Shown here: piece by piece, positions 9,295-20,107 of the stretch
How positions within the stretch are numbered: the stretch's first letter is position 1
Layout: each line of letters starts with the position of its first letter
Assembly (NCBI GenBank): GCA_963921405.1
Contig: OY992882.1
Location: 128,527,212-128,591,211 of the forward strand
DNA length: 64,000 nt
DNA from: Cepaea hortensis
Lineage: Eukaryota > Mollusca > Gastropoda > Stylommatophora > Helicidae
Direction of reading: 5' to 3'
Program-made: the position numbers and the translations under genes
The notes under the pieces: model-generated
Told to the model about the DNA's origin: nothing
The model's database searches: none
The model's input: only the letters and a program-made list of their open reading frames with translations

Positions 9295-9573
9295 GTCCAC
9301 ATGGCCGAATGGATAAGAACGGGTGTTCTTAAACTTCCGGTGTGCTGATGCCGAGGTTAGCGGTTCAACTCCTACACCGGACAGCTGGACTAAAATTTTG
9401 ACCTGTCGTCCTTGACTTTGGGACGTAAATTACAAGTAACTCTGAAGTCGTAGTGGGTTCGCCTGATGGTGAGAGACACCATTAATATGGAAAGCCACAC
9501 GCAAAATTCAGTCCATCACTATTATAAATAGTATTATGGACTACGCTTTAGTTCAAAGCGAGCGAGAGCAAAA
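9295..9573 (+). mobile_element. tRNA-derived SINE (family B) inside the 70-bp array
   Basis: The head reads GGTCCACATGGCCGAATGGA (A-box TGGCCGAATGG) and, about 50 bp further, GCGGTTCAACTCC (B-box). A-to-B spacing and the extra arm resemble a class-II (Leu/Ser-like) tRNA. The body is unlike family A. Target duplication: ACATCTGATCAACCC at 9278-9292 and ACATCTGATCACCA from 9574. The excess length over the 70-bp period (296 bp) independently confirms the insertion size. The tail is short and A-rich (GCGAGAGCAAAA). Confidence 0.82.
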
Positions 9574-9959
9574 ACATCTGATCACCATAGAAGTCAATAT
9601 AATGTGGGATATATCAGAAATCGTGAAACTGAAGAGATATAAAACATTTGATTACCACAAAAGTCAATATAATGTGGGATATATCAGAAACTGTGAAACT
9701 GAAGAGATATAAAACATTTGATCACCACAGAAGTCAATATAATGTGGGATATATCAGAAACCATGAAACTGAAGAGATATAAAACATTTGATCACCACAG
9801 AAGTCAATATAATGTGGGATATATCAGAAACCGTGAAACTGAAGAGATATAAAACATTTGATCACCACAGAAGTCAATATAATGTGGGATATATCAGAAA
9901 CCATGAAACTGAAGAGATATAAAACATCAGATCAATATAGAAGTCAATATAATGTGTGA

Positions 9960-10360
9960 GGGGGCTGAGTGGTCTCGATGTATGGTGTTCGCCTCGAGTG
10001 CTGGAGGTGCCGGGTTCAGGCCCCGGTGAGGACCGGGATTTATTTTAAAAATCCACCTGGACTTCCGGTAACAAAATTTTCCCTGGTCTCTGGGTAGTGA
10101 GATCGGACGCCCGTGTGTATTGTTGCGGACGTAAAAAATCCCTTGACAGTTGGAAATCGAAAAACAGTAGCCTAACGGCGCTGCCCGGGCAAAATTTAGA
10201 GTTCAAAATCTACCCAAAGTATTTCAGGATCCTCGCCGATCCAACGGAATTCGTGCATTGAGCTGAGTTTCTCCAGACTCAGTTTGAGTTAGGAGGAAAA
10301 CGGAGCACTTATGAGTAAATCCGTGTGCCGTGATGTTGATCCAACGACTAAACTAAACTT
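9960..10360 (+). mobile_element. tRNA-derived SINE (family A), copy 2, inside the 70-bp array
   Basis: Head GGGGCTGAGTGGTCTCGATG with B-box GGGTTCAGGCCCC; tail ACTAAACTAAACT. A 10-bp target duplication, TAATGTGTGA, lies at 9950-9959 and 10361-10370. It is colinear with the reverse complement of 205-619 with moderate divergence; shared segments include the CTCAGTTTGAGTTAGGAGG-type 3' body. Confidence 0.87.
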
Positions 10361-10423
10361 TAATGTGTGATATATCAAAAAACATGAAGCAGTTGATTGT
10401 CACATTGTCTATTCAGTGCCAGG

Positions 10424-10698
10424 CCTTGCAACAGTCAGTAGATGTTACCAGCATCAATCAATCAATCATGTGCCATGCCGGAAAGCGTTACCAGCATGGA
10501 AGACAGCAACAGTCAGTAGATGTTACCAGCATGGAAGACAGCAACAGTCAGTAGATGTTACCAGCATGGAAGACATCAACAGTCAGTAGATGAGACCAGC
10601 ATGGAAGACAGCAACAGTCAGCAGATGTTACCAGCATGGAAGACATCAACAGTCAGCAGATGTTACCAGCATGGAAGACAGCAACAGTCAGTAGATGT
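10424..10698. repeat. 35-bp minisatellite, first array, about 7 units
   Basis: Units GTTACCAGCATGGAAGACAG then CAACAGTCAGTAGAT, 35 bp, with AGACC and GACATC variants. The second unit is interrupted by a short LINE 3' end (10455-10486). The array stops at 10698 at AGATGT; the same family resumes at 13577. Confidence 0.95.
10455..10486 (-). mobile_element. LINE family 2 3' terminus (32 bp) inside the 35-bp array
   Basis: CAATCAATCAATCATGTGCC then ATGCCGGAAAGC is the reverse complement of the last bases of the LINE at 5816-6862, including its (TGAT)n tail, with one mismatch. It is flanked on both sides by GTTACCAGCAT from the minisatellite. Confidence 0.8.
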
Positions 10699-11854
10699 GA
10701 GATGGTTTGGGGAATGGCCTTCACAAACCGCCTAAGGTTATCGGAGGACATTGACTGGAGTAATTTTGAAACAGAAAGTTCACCGACGAGTATAAGTTCA
10801 AAATTAGTGAGTGGCCGGGCACTGACTGGGACACGGCCCGCTAACCGTCAGTTTACCTTTCGTTGTTAGGGAAATAAGAAATTCAGGAAACATGAAGCCT
10901 AACTTAGCATAGGCTTTGTCGGGAACTGTTAAATGGGTAAGAAATACAAAGGATGCGGCGGATATATTGGGACGGACACACCCCAAGACCCAAAACAGGC
11001 GACGGCGGAAAGATAAGGTCTTCAACCTCAAGCTGCAACCTAATGGGGTCAAAGGATCTAGAATATAGCGGATTAAGGTGAATTAATTATGCGGTATAGC
11101 TAAAATCTGATTTGGTAGTTCTTCATGACGAGGGATAGCGACGTCACGTGATTCCAGAAAGGCGCCAACTCAAGAGTTGATATATACTTTGGATCCAGTC
11201 AGTTTAGACAGTGTGGAACGAGCAAGAGTACGGTTTAGCAACAGGGCCGAGTGGGCTGAGTGGGCCGAGGAGGGATGAGTTTGGAACTTCGGCGATGGTG
11301 ATGTCCATATCCCAAGCTGTTTAGTGTCCAGGAAGATGACGAGGTGGTATTGAAGACGGAAAAGATGCACATATCAGAGTTCCGTCTGGAACGCCGAAGA
11401 AAAGCAGATGGTCAAGGATCCGTGAACCATTTATTCCAGGTAGATAAACCTGATGGAGTGGAACGTAAATTCCGAGGATCACAAAATGGCGTGCAAGCCA
11501 TTTGAGAAGGACTGTTGGCTAAGGAAACCGCTCATTAGTTGCAGATGATGGCTAACGTCAGATAGGACAACCACTAGCCAGAGACACTGCGATCGGAATC
11601 ACACAGGAGACTAAGGTCGATCGGGATCACACGGGAGAATAATGTCAAACACGAAAACGTGTGGTGGGATCCACGACAAACGAGAGGTTGAAGAGAGCAA
11701 TTATATTTCAACTATGGAACCCAGAAGATCGACTGGACGACAGAAGCTGAATGTAAGTTGACGTAGGACTTAGACCTAATTAGTATAATTGTATATTATA
11801 ATCAGGTATCTTAGTTTAGAGAGCTATAGCGAACTACCGTAGGTGAACTTACCG

Positions 11855-12053
11855 CGTAATCACGAACAACCAACAAATGCCAGGACTTAGTGCAACGTCC
11901 TGCAAAGGACCCACATCTAACTAACTAACTATAATAGCAGTCTAAACAAGGAAGCATTGGCAAACTACTGAACATTAACCCGCTAAAGGAATCACGACCC
12001 GGCAAGGATCAGGACTGAATGCGACGTCCTGCAAATGGCCTATATCTAACTGG
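11855..12053 (+). repeat. Degenerate direct repeat, about 75 bp, two copies, SINE-tail-like
   Basis: Copy 1 (about 11855-11930) and copy 2 (about 11985-12053) share AATCACGA, CAGGACT, GTCCTGCAAA and ATATCTAACT-type blocks. Copy 1 ends in CTAACTAACTAACT, a microsatellite tail typical of SINE 3' ends. A related block (GATGTCCTGTAAAGGATATG) is near the 3' end of the SINE at 17144-17387. Confidence 0.5.
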
Positions 12054-13481
12054 CTGAAATAGAGTGATGGGAGTCAAATTAATCGATTAGATGTGCAGAG
12101 TGTAGATAAACTAAATATGTAGAAGACAGGCAATTAATCACACAACAATTAATGTTAATTAGGCATAGCATAGAGAGTAAGTATGAACCGTTGAGGGCAG
12201 AAGCCGTGCAGCGAGAATATAAACACGATTGAAACTAGCAGACGAGAAGCGATCACTCGGTCAACCCAAACAATGAGACCGGAGGACAATACTCGCCAGG
12301 GGCGGAGCGGTATGGAAAGGAATGCATGTCTTTTGTTCGCTAGACGGAGGTGAAAGGAGGTCGCGTTTCTGTTGCTGTGTAGTTAAGACGGCGAAAGGCT
12401 GGCCTTGCGAAGTACAGGCAGTGAGTTCAAATCTACACGAAGGTCCGATTAAATACTTTTAGGGTGGGTTTGACTGTAGTTGGCGTACTGGAAGATAGGA
12501 AATCATAACGTTTGTTAATATAAATAGACGATAAATTACTGTGTTTAAAATACTGTTGTTAATTTATGTTATGGCTATACATAATGGTGATGTTGCTGAT
12601 AAGGCTTAATACTAATATAGATAAAGAAGCAATAAATGCTGGAGACTTTGTAGGTAGTGAAAGACTAAGGTTTATTTTGACATAACACTCACGGGTATTG
12701 TTTTATAACGTTTCAGGCTTTGTCTGGGTAAACTGGAGATGCCTAGACATACCGGGCATATCTGAATAAACAGTTACCCGCTGAACAAGTTGGATGGGAG
12801 CGAATTGACTCCCTGGGTATATGGATTGATGGATCAATCTATGCATCAATGGGTATTTGGGCTAAATATGTGGACCACTAATAAGCCTACGGAAAGATAG
12901 CTACGAAACAAAGGCCGGTGTAATTCCTAGCTTTAGTCTTTTGCTTCATGCGGTTAGTAGGTGGTGATATGTAGCATTTCCCTAACATCCAGTTGCATAA
13001 CCTATTATATTATCTATCTCTCCCTTTTGAGGTCATGCAGTATTGTATTGTTATTAGAGTTGATTATGCATTACTTATCTGTAAAAGATGTAATGGTCAC
13101 CTTATTTGGTTATGTTATACTTTGTCACTCTGTTACTGTTCAGAAGGAAATAAATATATGTTTGAGTTGCCTTTCATTTCGACTTGTCAGTCTGAGGTAA
13201 TATTATAAGTTAGAGTAGCTTAGAGACCTTGTGAGGCTGTACATCTCTTATATAACCTAACATACACTTCGAGACATTGATGGTGCAATAGTACAATTAA
13301 CTATTGTTCTCACGCGGAGACACGAACCTAATCTGTCCTATCCCTTACTCTCATCCTCTTTCTCCTTCTCTCTCTCCCCCCTCTTTCCTTATTATCAAAG
13401 ATAGTGCGTTGTAGGCCGAGTTCGACTGAGGAACGAACTTTTAGGCTTCACACTATTTATATCATTTCCCTCAATCTCCTC

Positions 13482-13485
13482 TTCT

Positions 13486-13534
<49 letters not shown>

Positions 13535-13570
13535 CCTTTCTCTCTCTCTTCTCCTCCTCCTTTTCTCTCT
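13482..13570. repeat. CT dinucleotide run
   Basis: CTCTCTCT continuous from about 13494 to 13530 with CCTCC/TTTCTC extensions; directly precedes the second 35-bp array. Confidence 0.95.
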
Positions 13571-13576
13571 GTCACA

Positions 13577-15915
13577 GATGTTACCAGCATGGAAGACAGA
13601 AACAGTCAGTAGATGTTACCAGCATGGAAGACAGCAACAGTCAGTAGATGTTACCAGCATGGAAGACAGCAACAGTCAGTAGATGTTACCAGCATGGAAG
13701 ACAGCAACAGTCAGTAGATGTTACCGGCATGGAAGACAGCAACAGTCAGTAGATGGTACCGGCATGGAAGACAGCAACAGTCAGTAGATGTTACCGGCAT
13801 GGAAGACAGCAACAGTCAGTAGATGTTACCAGCATGGAAGACAGCAACAGTCAGTAGATGTTACCAGCATGGAAGACAGCAACAGTCAGTCGATGTTACC
13901 AGCATGGAAGACAGCAACAGTCAGTAGATGGTACCGGCATGGAAGACAGCAACAGTCAGTCGATGTTACCAGCATGGAAGACAGCAACAGTCAGTAGATG
14001 TTACCAGCATGGAAGACAGCAACAGTCAGTCGATGTTACCAGCATGGAAGACAGCAACAGTCAGTAGATGTTACCAGCATGGAAGACAGCAACAGTCAGT
14101 AGATGTTACCAGCATGGAAGACAGCAACAGTCAGTAGATGTTACCAGCATGGAAGACAGCAACAGTCAGTAGATGTTACCAGCATGGAAGACAGCAACAG
14201 TCAGTAGATGTTACCGGCATGGAAGACAGCAACAGTCAGTCGATGTTACCAGCATGGAAGACAGCAACAGTCAGTAGATGTTACCAGCATGGAAGACAGC
14301 AACAGTCGGTGGATGTTACCAGCATGGAAGACAGCAACAGTCAGTAGATGTTACCAGCATGGAAGACAGCAACAGTCAGTAGATGTTACCAGCATGGAAG
14401 ACAGCAACAGTCAGTCGATGTTACCGGCATGGAAGACAGCAACAGTCAGTAGATGTTACCAGCATGGAAGACAGCAACAGTCAGTAGATGTTACCGGCAT
14501 GGAAGACAGCAACAGTCAGTAGATGTTACCGGCATGGAAGACAGCAACAGTCAGTGGATGTTACCAGCATGGAAGACAGCAACAGTCAGTAGATGTTACC
14601 AGCATGGAAGACAGCAACAGTCAGTAGATGTTACCGGCATGGAAGACAGCAACAGTCAGTAGATGTTACCAGCATGGAAGACAGCAACAGTCAGTAGATG
14701 TTACCGGCATGGAAGACAGCAACAGTCAGTAGATGTTACCAGCATGGAAGACAGCAACAGTCGGTGGATGTTACCAGCATGGAAGACAGCAACAGTCAGT
14801 AGATGTTACCAGCATGGAAGACAGCAACAGTCAGTAGATGTTACCGGCATGGAAGACAGCAACAGTCAGTAGATGTTACCGGCATGGAAGACAGCAACAG
14901 TCGGTGGATGTTACCAGCATGGAAGACAGCAACAGTCAGTAGATGTTACCAGCATGGAAGACAGCAACAGTCGGTGGATGTTACCAGCATGGAAGACAGC
15001 AACAGTCAGTAGATGTTACCAGCATGGAAGACAGCAACAGTCAGTAGATGTTACCGGCATGGAAGACAGCAACAGTCAGTAGATGTTACCGGCATGGAAG
15101 ACAGCAACAGTCGGTGGATGTTACCAGCATGGAAGACAGCAACAGTCAGTAGATGTTACCAGCATGGAAGACAGCAACAGTCAGTAGATGTTACCGGCAT
15201 GGAAGACAGCAACAGTCAGTAGATGTTACCAGCATGGAAGACAGCAACAGTCAGTAGATGTTACCGGCATGGAAGACAGCAACAGTCAGTAGATGTTACC
15301 GGCATGGAAGACAGCAACACTCGGTGGATGTTACCAGCATGGAAGACAGCAACAGTCAGTAGATGTTACCAGCATGGAAGACAGCAACAGTCAGTAGATG
15401 TTACCAGCATGGAAGACAGCAACAGTCAGTAGATGTTACCAGCATGGAAGACAGCAACAGTCAGTAGATGTTACCGGCATGGAAGACAGCAACAGTCAGT
15501 AGATGTTACCAGCATGGAAGACAGCAACAGTCAGTAGATGTTACCAGCATGGAAGACAGCAACAGTCAGTAGATGTTACCAGCATGGAAGACAGCAACAT
15601 TCAGTAGATGTTACCAGCATGGGAGACAGCAACAGTCAGTAGATGAGACCAGCATGGAAGACAGCAACAGTCAGTAGATGTTACCAGCATGGGAGACAGC
15701 AACAGTCAGTAGATGAGACCAGCATGGAAGACAGCAACAGTCAGTAGATGTTACCAGCATGGAAGACAGCAACAGTCAGTAGATGTTACCAGCATGGAAG
15801 ACAGCAACAGTCAGTAGATGAGACCAGCATGGAAGACAGCAACAGTCAGTAGATGTTACCAGCATGGAAGACAGCAACAGTCAGTAGATGTTACCAGCAT
15901 GGAAGACAGCAGGCA
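13577..15915. repeat. 35-bp minisatellite, second array, about 67 units
   Basis: Highly uniform units GTTACC(A/G)GCATGGAAGAC then AGCAACAGTCAGTAGAT. Variants include ACC(A/G)GC, TAG/TCG/TGG before ATG, and AGACC near the right end. The TCGGTGG variant recurs at 14761, 14901, 14971, 15111 and 15321, spacings that are multiples of 70 bp, so a dimer is the recent expansion unit. Because 35 is not a multiple of 3, every third unit ends a frame with TAG; the 69-codon open frames are artefacts. Confidence 0.97.
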
Positions 15916-16139
15916 GTCGGTTACAAGCATTTGGATCGACTCGTGTATGACGTCATTGGAAAGTGGGAACAAAACATTACGTATGGATAACACCCAAAAT
16001 CATTTTAAAAAATTAGAAAAGACATTGTTAAACGGATTTAATTAATATCAAAACAATAGTTGCTAAAGGCAGAGCCCCCCCCCCCTCCCCCCTCCCCCCC
16101 CCCCAAAAAAAAATATACAGAGGTTAACAAAAAACAAAG
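15916..16139. other. Array flank with C-tract and A-tract
   Basis: Unique sequence, then runs of C interrupted by T (about 16074-16104) followed by nine A. No gene seen. Confidence 0.6.
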
Positions 16140-16915
16140 TTTAAAACAAGTTTAGGGGCGGATACAAGAGGACAGTTAAGTGCCCTAGCAAGAGAGGAAC
16201 AAGTTGCCACAGCAACAAGACACCTCAGAGACCTTTAGAGCAACACACAGACAGTAGTGGGATAATATCAACAACAAAGTTGACTTACACAACTAAGAAT
16301 GGGAAAGTTCTTACCAACATTAAAGATCAAATGAACAGACGGACTGTATACTTTAAGCACCTTCAGAGTAGACCATTTCCAAGTGACCTTTCTGATATCC
16401 ATTCTGCAGACCATGTATAGAAGAAATCAGAAAACTATCAAACTATTGACAGATGGCAAAGCTGCTGGTCCATATGAAATCCCATCAGAAACTAGTAAAA
16501 CCATCCTAGACACCTGAATTGAACTGTACTCATTATTTAGCAGAGTCTGGGAGACCGAATAAATACCAGCAGACCGGAGAGGAGGTTATCTGGTGAAGTT
16601 GTGTAAGAAATGGCACCACGGGCGAGTGAAAACTATAGACCAAAAACGCTATTGTCATTTCCTGTGAAAATGTTAAGCAGGATCATTCTGGAAGGATTAA
16701 GAGATGCCATTAACAACGGACTAAGGAATGAACAGGCAAGCTTTCGCCCAACATGATATTGCAATGAACAGATGTTCACACCGTGCATAGCAACAGAGCA
16801 AAATATTGAACAGCATTGGCCACTTTATATTGTATTTGTGGATTATGAGACTGTGTTTGGCAGCATTGATTGGGAGTTCTTTTGGAGGATGATGGGGCGT
16901 TAAGGAATGCCATAG
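16140..16915 (+). pseudogene. Heavily decayed LINE RT (family 3)
   Basis: Across several frames one reads EIRKTIKLLTDGKAAGPYEI then PSET, SLFSRVWETE, IPADRRGGYLVKL and, after a frameshift, the palm region FVDYETVF (about 16836-16860). This order matches the N-terminal half of a LINE RT (K-x-GKAAGPDGIP ... W ... IP-x-W-x-x-G-Y-L-x-K). At least eight stops or frameshifts are present. The part before 16390 corresponds to the linker between endonuclease and RT. It is older than the copies at 1 and 5816; neither tail nor target duplication is visible. Confidence 0.8.
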
Positions 16916-16937
16916 AAAATCATTAACTTAGAGCAAC

Positions 16938-17738
16938 ATATCTCATCTCATCTAATCAGGTTCTTCCTGTACCTTGCGGTGTCGAGATGAAGTATAAACA
17001 GTGGGAGAGTGCCCGCTTATGGGCTTCATGTATCGATATCCCCATGGACTCTGCTATTCCCTCCGTCCATAGTTTACGTGGTCGGCCCCTTCCTATGTTC
17101 GTTTATACTTCTCAGTTTTTCTACCAGCAGTATGAAGATGCCGGTCTCTCTGGCTGAGGGGTTACACCACTTTCTCCGTAATCCCGTTTATCCAAGCAGG
17201 GTCTCGCAGCGACGCGAGAACTATAAGCGGTTCGACCCGCGCTCGTGACTTGCGGGATAATGAGCCGACCGCTCAGAAAGCAATGGCACTACTGAGCGTA
17301 ATCTTGCCAAGAAATCAACAGACAGCTGAAAGATGCTGCTGTTGACAGCGATGTCCTGTAAAGGATATGCAAAACATTTATTTATTTAGTATGAAGATCC
17401 CGTACCGGCTTGCTAGGCCAGTCGCTGGTTTAGGACAAAAATCTGACCATGGGGAGTCCATCTCCCATGGCCAGCCATAGTCCCGTTAGCCCATGACCTC
17501 GTGGTCATGGTTTTTTCAGTCTACACAGCGTGGAGGTGCGGTTGAATTATGCAGTCTGCGGGTCATCGGCAGGCTACTAATTTTCACTTTTCACCCCTTC
17601 TGGGAGAGGCTAGCCGATCCTAACCCTGCTGGCTGCAGACCTTGTCACCAGATGCTGGGGACACTACACTTGATGGGTGGTCGCAACCACTAGGTCACAA
17701 CCTCCATAGGGGACAGCAACGATAATGAGATGAATCAC
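16938..17738. other. Unclassified dispersed-repeat-like segment, split by a SINE
   Basis: The segment begins ATCTCATCTCATCTAATC and ends GATAATGAGATGAATC, a loose inverted match. Its continuity is restored when the SINE at 17144-17387 and one target duplicate are removed. It has no meaningful ORF. It may be a non-autonomous DNA element, but the terminal inverted repeat is weak and no target duplication is clear. Confidence 0.35.
17144..17387 (+). mobile_element. tRNA-derived SINE (family C) with 15-bp target duplication
   Basis: The head contains TGGCTGAGGGGTTACACC (A-box) and GCGGTTCGACCCG (B-box, about 17228). The 3' end has GATGTCCTGTAAAGGATATG and a TTTATTTATTTA tail. Direct repeats AGTATGAAGATGCCG (17129-17143) and AGTATGAAGATCCCG (17388-17402) differ at one base. 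About 244 bp, non-coding, distinct in body from families A and B. Confidence 0.8.
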
Positions 17739-18212
17739 CCGATTTTCCTTTGTGAAATCTCGTTCCATGATCTGGAATCATACACCAATTTGGTAAAATC
17801 TCGCTCCAGGATCTGGAGTCATATAACTGTTTGGTGAAATCTCGCTCCGTGATCTGGAATCATACATCTATGTGGTGAAATCTCGCTCCGTGGTCTGGAA
17901 TCATACATCTATTTGGTGAAGTCTCGCTCCTTGATCTGGAATCATACACCTATTTGGTGAAATCTCGCTCCGTGATATGGAATCATACACCTATTTGGTG
18001 AAATCTCGCTCCAGGATCTGGAATCGTATATCTATTTGGTGAAATCTCGCTCTGTGATCTGGAATCATACATCTATTTGGTGAAATCTCGCTCCTTGATC
18101 TGGAATCATACACCTGTTTGGTGAAATCTCGCTCCAGGATCTGGAATCATACATCTATTTGGTGAGATCTCGCTCCCTGATCTGGAATCATACACCTATT
18201 TGGTGAAATCTA
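17739..18212. repeat. 41-bp minisatellite, about 11.5 units
   Basis: Units TTTGGTGAAATCTCGCTCC then (G/A)(T/G)GATCTGGAATCATACAC and (C/A)TA; starts at 17791, 17832 and 17873 give 41 bp. Moderately diverged between units. A G-run follows at about 18228-18240. Confidence 0.95.
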
Positions 18213-18319
18213 GTGGACGACCGGGAGGAGGGGGGGGGGCATACAGAGATATTAACATTAAAATAGACAAGGCAAGATGAGCTGTCATAACACGAGTGTT
18301 CTATCGGGGCTACAGCCTG

Positions 18320-18381
18320 GAGCCAGATCTCGGAGAACCACTGACACCGAGAGCCAGATCTCGGAGAACCGCTGACACCGA
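18320..18381. repeat. 31-bp direct duplication
   Basis: GAGCCAGATCTCGGAGAACC followed by (A/G)CTGACACCGA occurs at 18320 and 18351. Confidence 0.88.
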
Positions 18382-18446
18382 CACGGAGACACTAGAAACA
18401 TTCTCTAATTGGTTGCAGCCAGTTGGCGGCGCCCATGGCGATGATT

Positions 18447-18593
18447 TTTTACTGCCTTCCATTTTATGTCATTATGTCTACATTCTTCCTTCCATTTTAT
18501 GTCATATGTGTACATTCTTCCTTCCATTTTATGTCATATGTGTACATTCTTCATTCCATTTTATGTAATATTTGTACATTCTTCCTTCCATTT
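18447..18593. repeat. 32-bp minisatellite, about 4.5 units
   Basis: CTTCCTTCCATTTTATGTCA then TATGTGTACATT; starts at 18485 and 18517. Confidence 0.93.
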
Positions 18594-18652
18594 GCGCGCG
18601 CGCGCGTGTGTGTGTGTGTGCGCGCGCGCGCGCTCGCGCGCTTGCGTGTGTC
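18594..18652. repeat. GC/GT alternating tract
   Basis: GCGCGCGCGCGCGTGTGTGT followed by more alternating purine-pyrimidine sequence, a strong Z-DNA candidate. Confidence 0.93.
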
Positions 18653-18994
18653 AGCCTGGTCGGTTACATGTGTATTTGCTTCCATCCATTATATATATCC
18701 TGTACATTGTATTGTAATCTGAATTTGACCCTCGCCTGTGACTCCGCCTGTGACCCCGCATTTGACCCCCGCCTGTGACAGAATGTCAGATCTCCCTGGA
18801 GTTAATTGTCCCTTGTCGGTTATTGATATTTCTCAAGCCAGCCCATTCCTTGCTCAGAAATGACACAAGAATCGTGTAAGTGAATTAGAGCCCGCAGCTG
18901 GTAATGCCTCAGTCACATTTGTGACGACGTGAAACACTAAATGGCGACGACAGCAGCCGTCTGCCTGCAGCGAGGGATCTTGTAGAAGCCGTCT
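18653..18994. other. Short unique stretch, no gene seen
   Basis: Contains three GACCCCGCCTGTGAC-like short repeats at about 18727-18780, otherwise unique. Confidence 0.4.
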
Positions 18995-19190
18995 CGCCAC
19001 ACGTGAATCATAGAAGTCAGACTTCGGGGACAGCGCTTGGTCACAGTTGTGGCAGGGCAGTGAAAGATGTGAACCACAGACGTCAGATTGTGGGGACCGC
19101 TCATGGTCACAGTTGTGATTGAACAGTGAGACACATGAGCCACAGATGTCAGATTTCGAGGACAGCGCGAGGTCACAGTTGTGGTAAGAA
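18995..19190. repeat. 66-bp repeat, three units, open on the minus strand
   Basis: The anchor GTCAGA lies at 19016, 19082 and 19148, 66 bp apart. Because 66 is a multiple of 3, the minus strand reads three 22-residue units built on HNCD-x3-S-x2-SD, two of them with extra Cys. The flanking parts of that frame are GT-derived low complexity (His/Thr-rich), so I do not call a gene. Confidence 0.85.
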
Positions 19191-19192
19191 TG

Positions 19193-19240
19193 GTTGAATT
19201 GTGGGTTGGTGCCTTCATCTGTAGGCTGTGATATCAATGA
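19193..19240 (+). repeat. Isolated diverged monomer of the 50-bp satellite
   Basis: GAATTGTGGGTTGGTGCCTT then CATCTGTAGGCTGTGATATC and AATGAT aligns along the whole satellite unit with scattered changes. It lies about 870 bp left of the main array. Confidence 0.8.
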
Positions 19241-19254
19241 TAGAATATACACCT

Positions 19255-19345
19255 TTGTGTTGTGGGTGTGTGCGTCTGTGCATGTGTGCGTCTGTGCATG
19301 TGTGCGTCTGTGCATGTGTGCGTCTGTGCATGTGTGCATGTACAT
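19255..19345. repeat. 16-bp repeat, about 5 units
   Basis: GTGTGCGTCTGTGCAT repeated in tandem. Confidence 0.93.
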
Positions 19346-19429
19346 ATGCAATGTAAATGGGTGTGTGTGTGAGGGGGAGGGGTGCGTACATGTATGATTA
19401 TATATGTAATTTCTATGTTGTATCTGTGG

Positions 19430-20107
<678 letters not shown>

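Larger units (their letters stand above)
9207..10385. repeat. 70-bp minisatellite, about 7.5 units, interrupted by two SINEs
   Basis: The anchor AAGTCAATATAATGTG occurs at 9225, 9591, 9661, 9731, 9801, 9871 and 9941, i.e. every 70 bp except for a 296-bp surplus between the first two that equals a SINE plus its target duplication. A second SINE interrupts the last unit at 9960. Units carry GATATATCAGAAACCGTGAA and CTGAAGAGATATAAAACATT. Confidence 0.95.
10699..13576. other. 2.9-kb unclassified sequence separating two 35-bp arrays
   Basis: No ORF above 85 codons has a recognisable motif. Contents seen: a degenerate direct repeat at 11855-12053, a weak tRNA-like B-box (GAGTTCAAATC, near 12427), AT-rich sequence at 12480-13300 and a CT run at 13482-13570. 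Its ends abut AGATGT of the 35-bp unit on both sides, so it may be an insertion into an older single array. The termini read TGTGAGATGG and CTGTCACA, only a 5-bp inverted match. I do not recognise an element class. Confidence 0.45.

Noticed and set aside
9295..9385. Functional tRNA genes at the SINE heads (also 547-600, 9960-10030, 17150-17240)
   Set aside because: Each head is diverged, fused to a SINE body with tail and target duplication, and lacks a well-paired cloverleaf by eye.
12385..12440. tRNA or SINE head near GAGTTCAAATC
   Set aside because: The B-box is fair, but the A-box and stems are poor and no tail or target duplication was found.
10699..13576. LTR retrotransposon between the two 35-bp arrays
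   Set aside because: No RT, Gag or long terminal direct repeats; the TGTGA/TCACA inverted end is too short to carry the claim.
13588..15432. Series of 69-codon open frames (MLPAWKTATVSRC type)
   Set aside because: They are the three-frame reading of a 35-bp repeat; each ends in TAG after three units and none has an independent start context.
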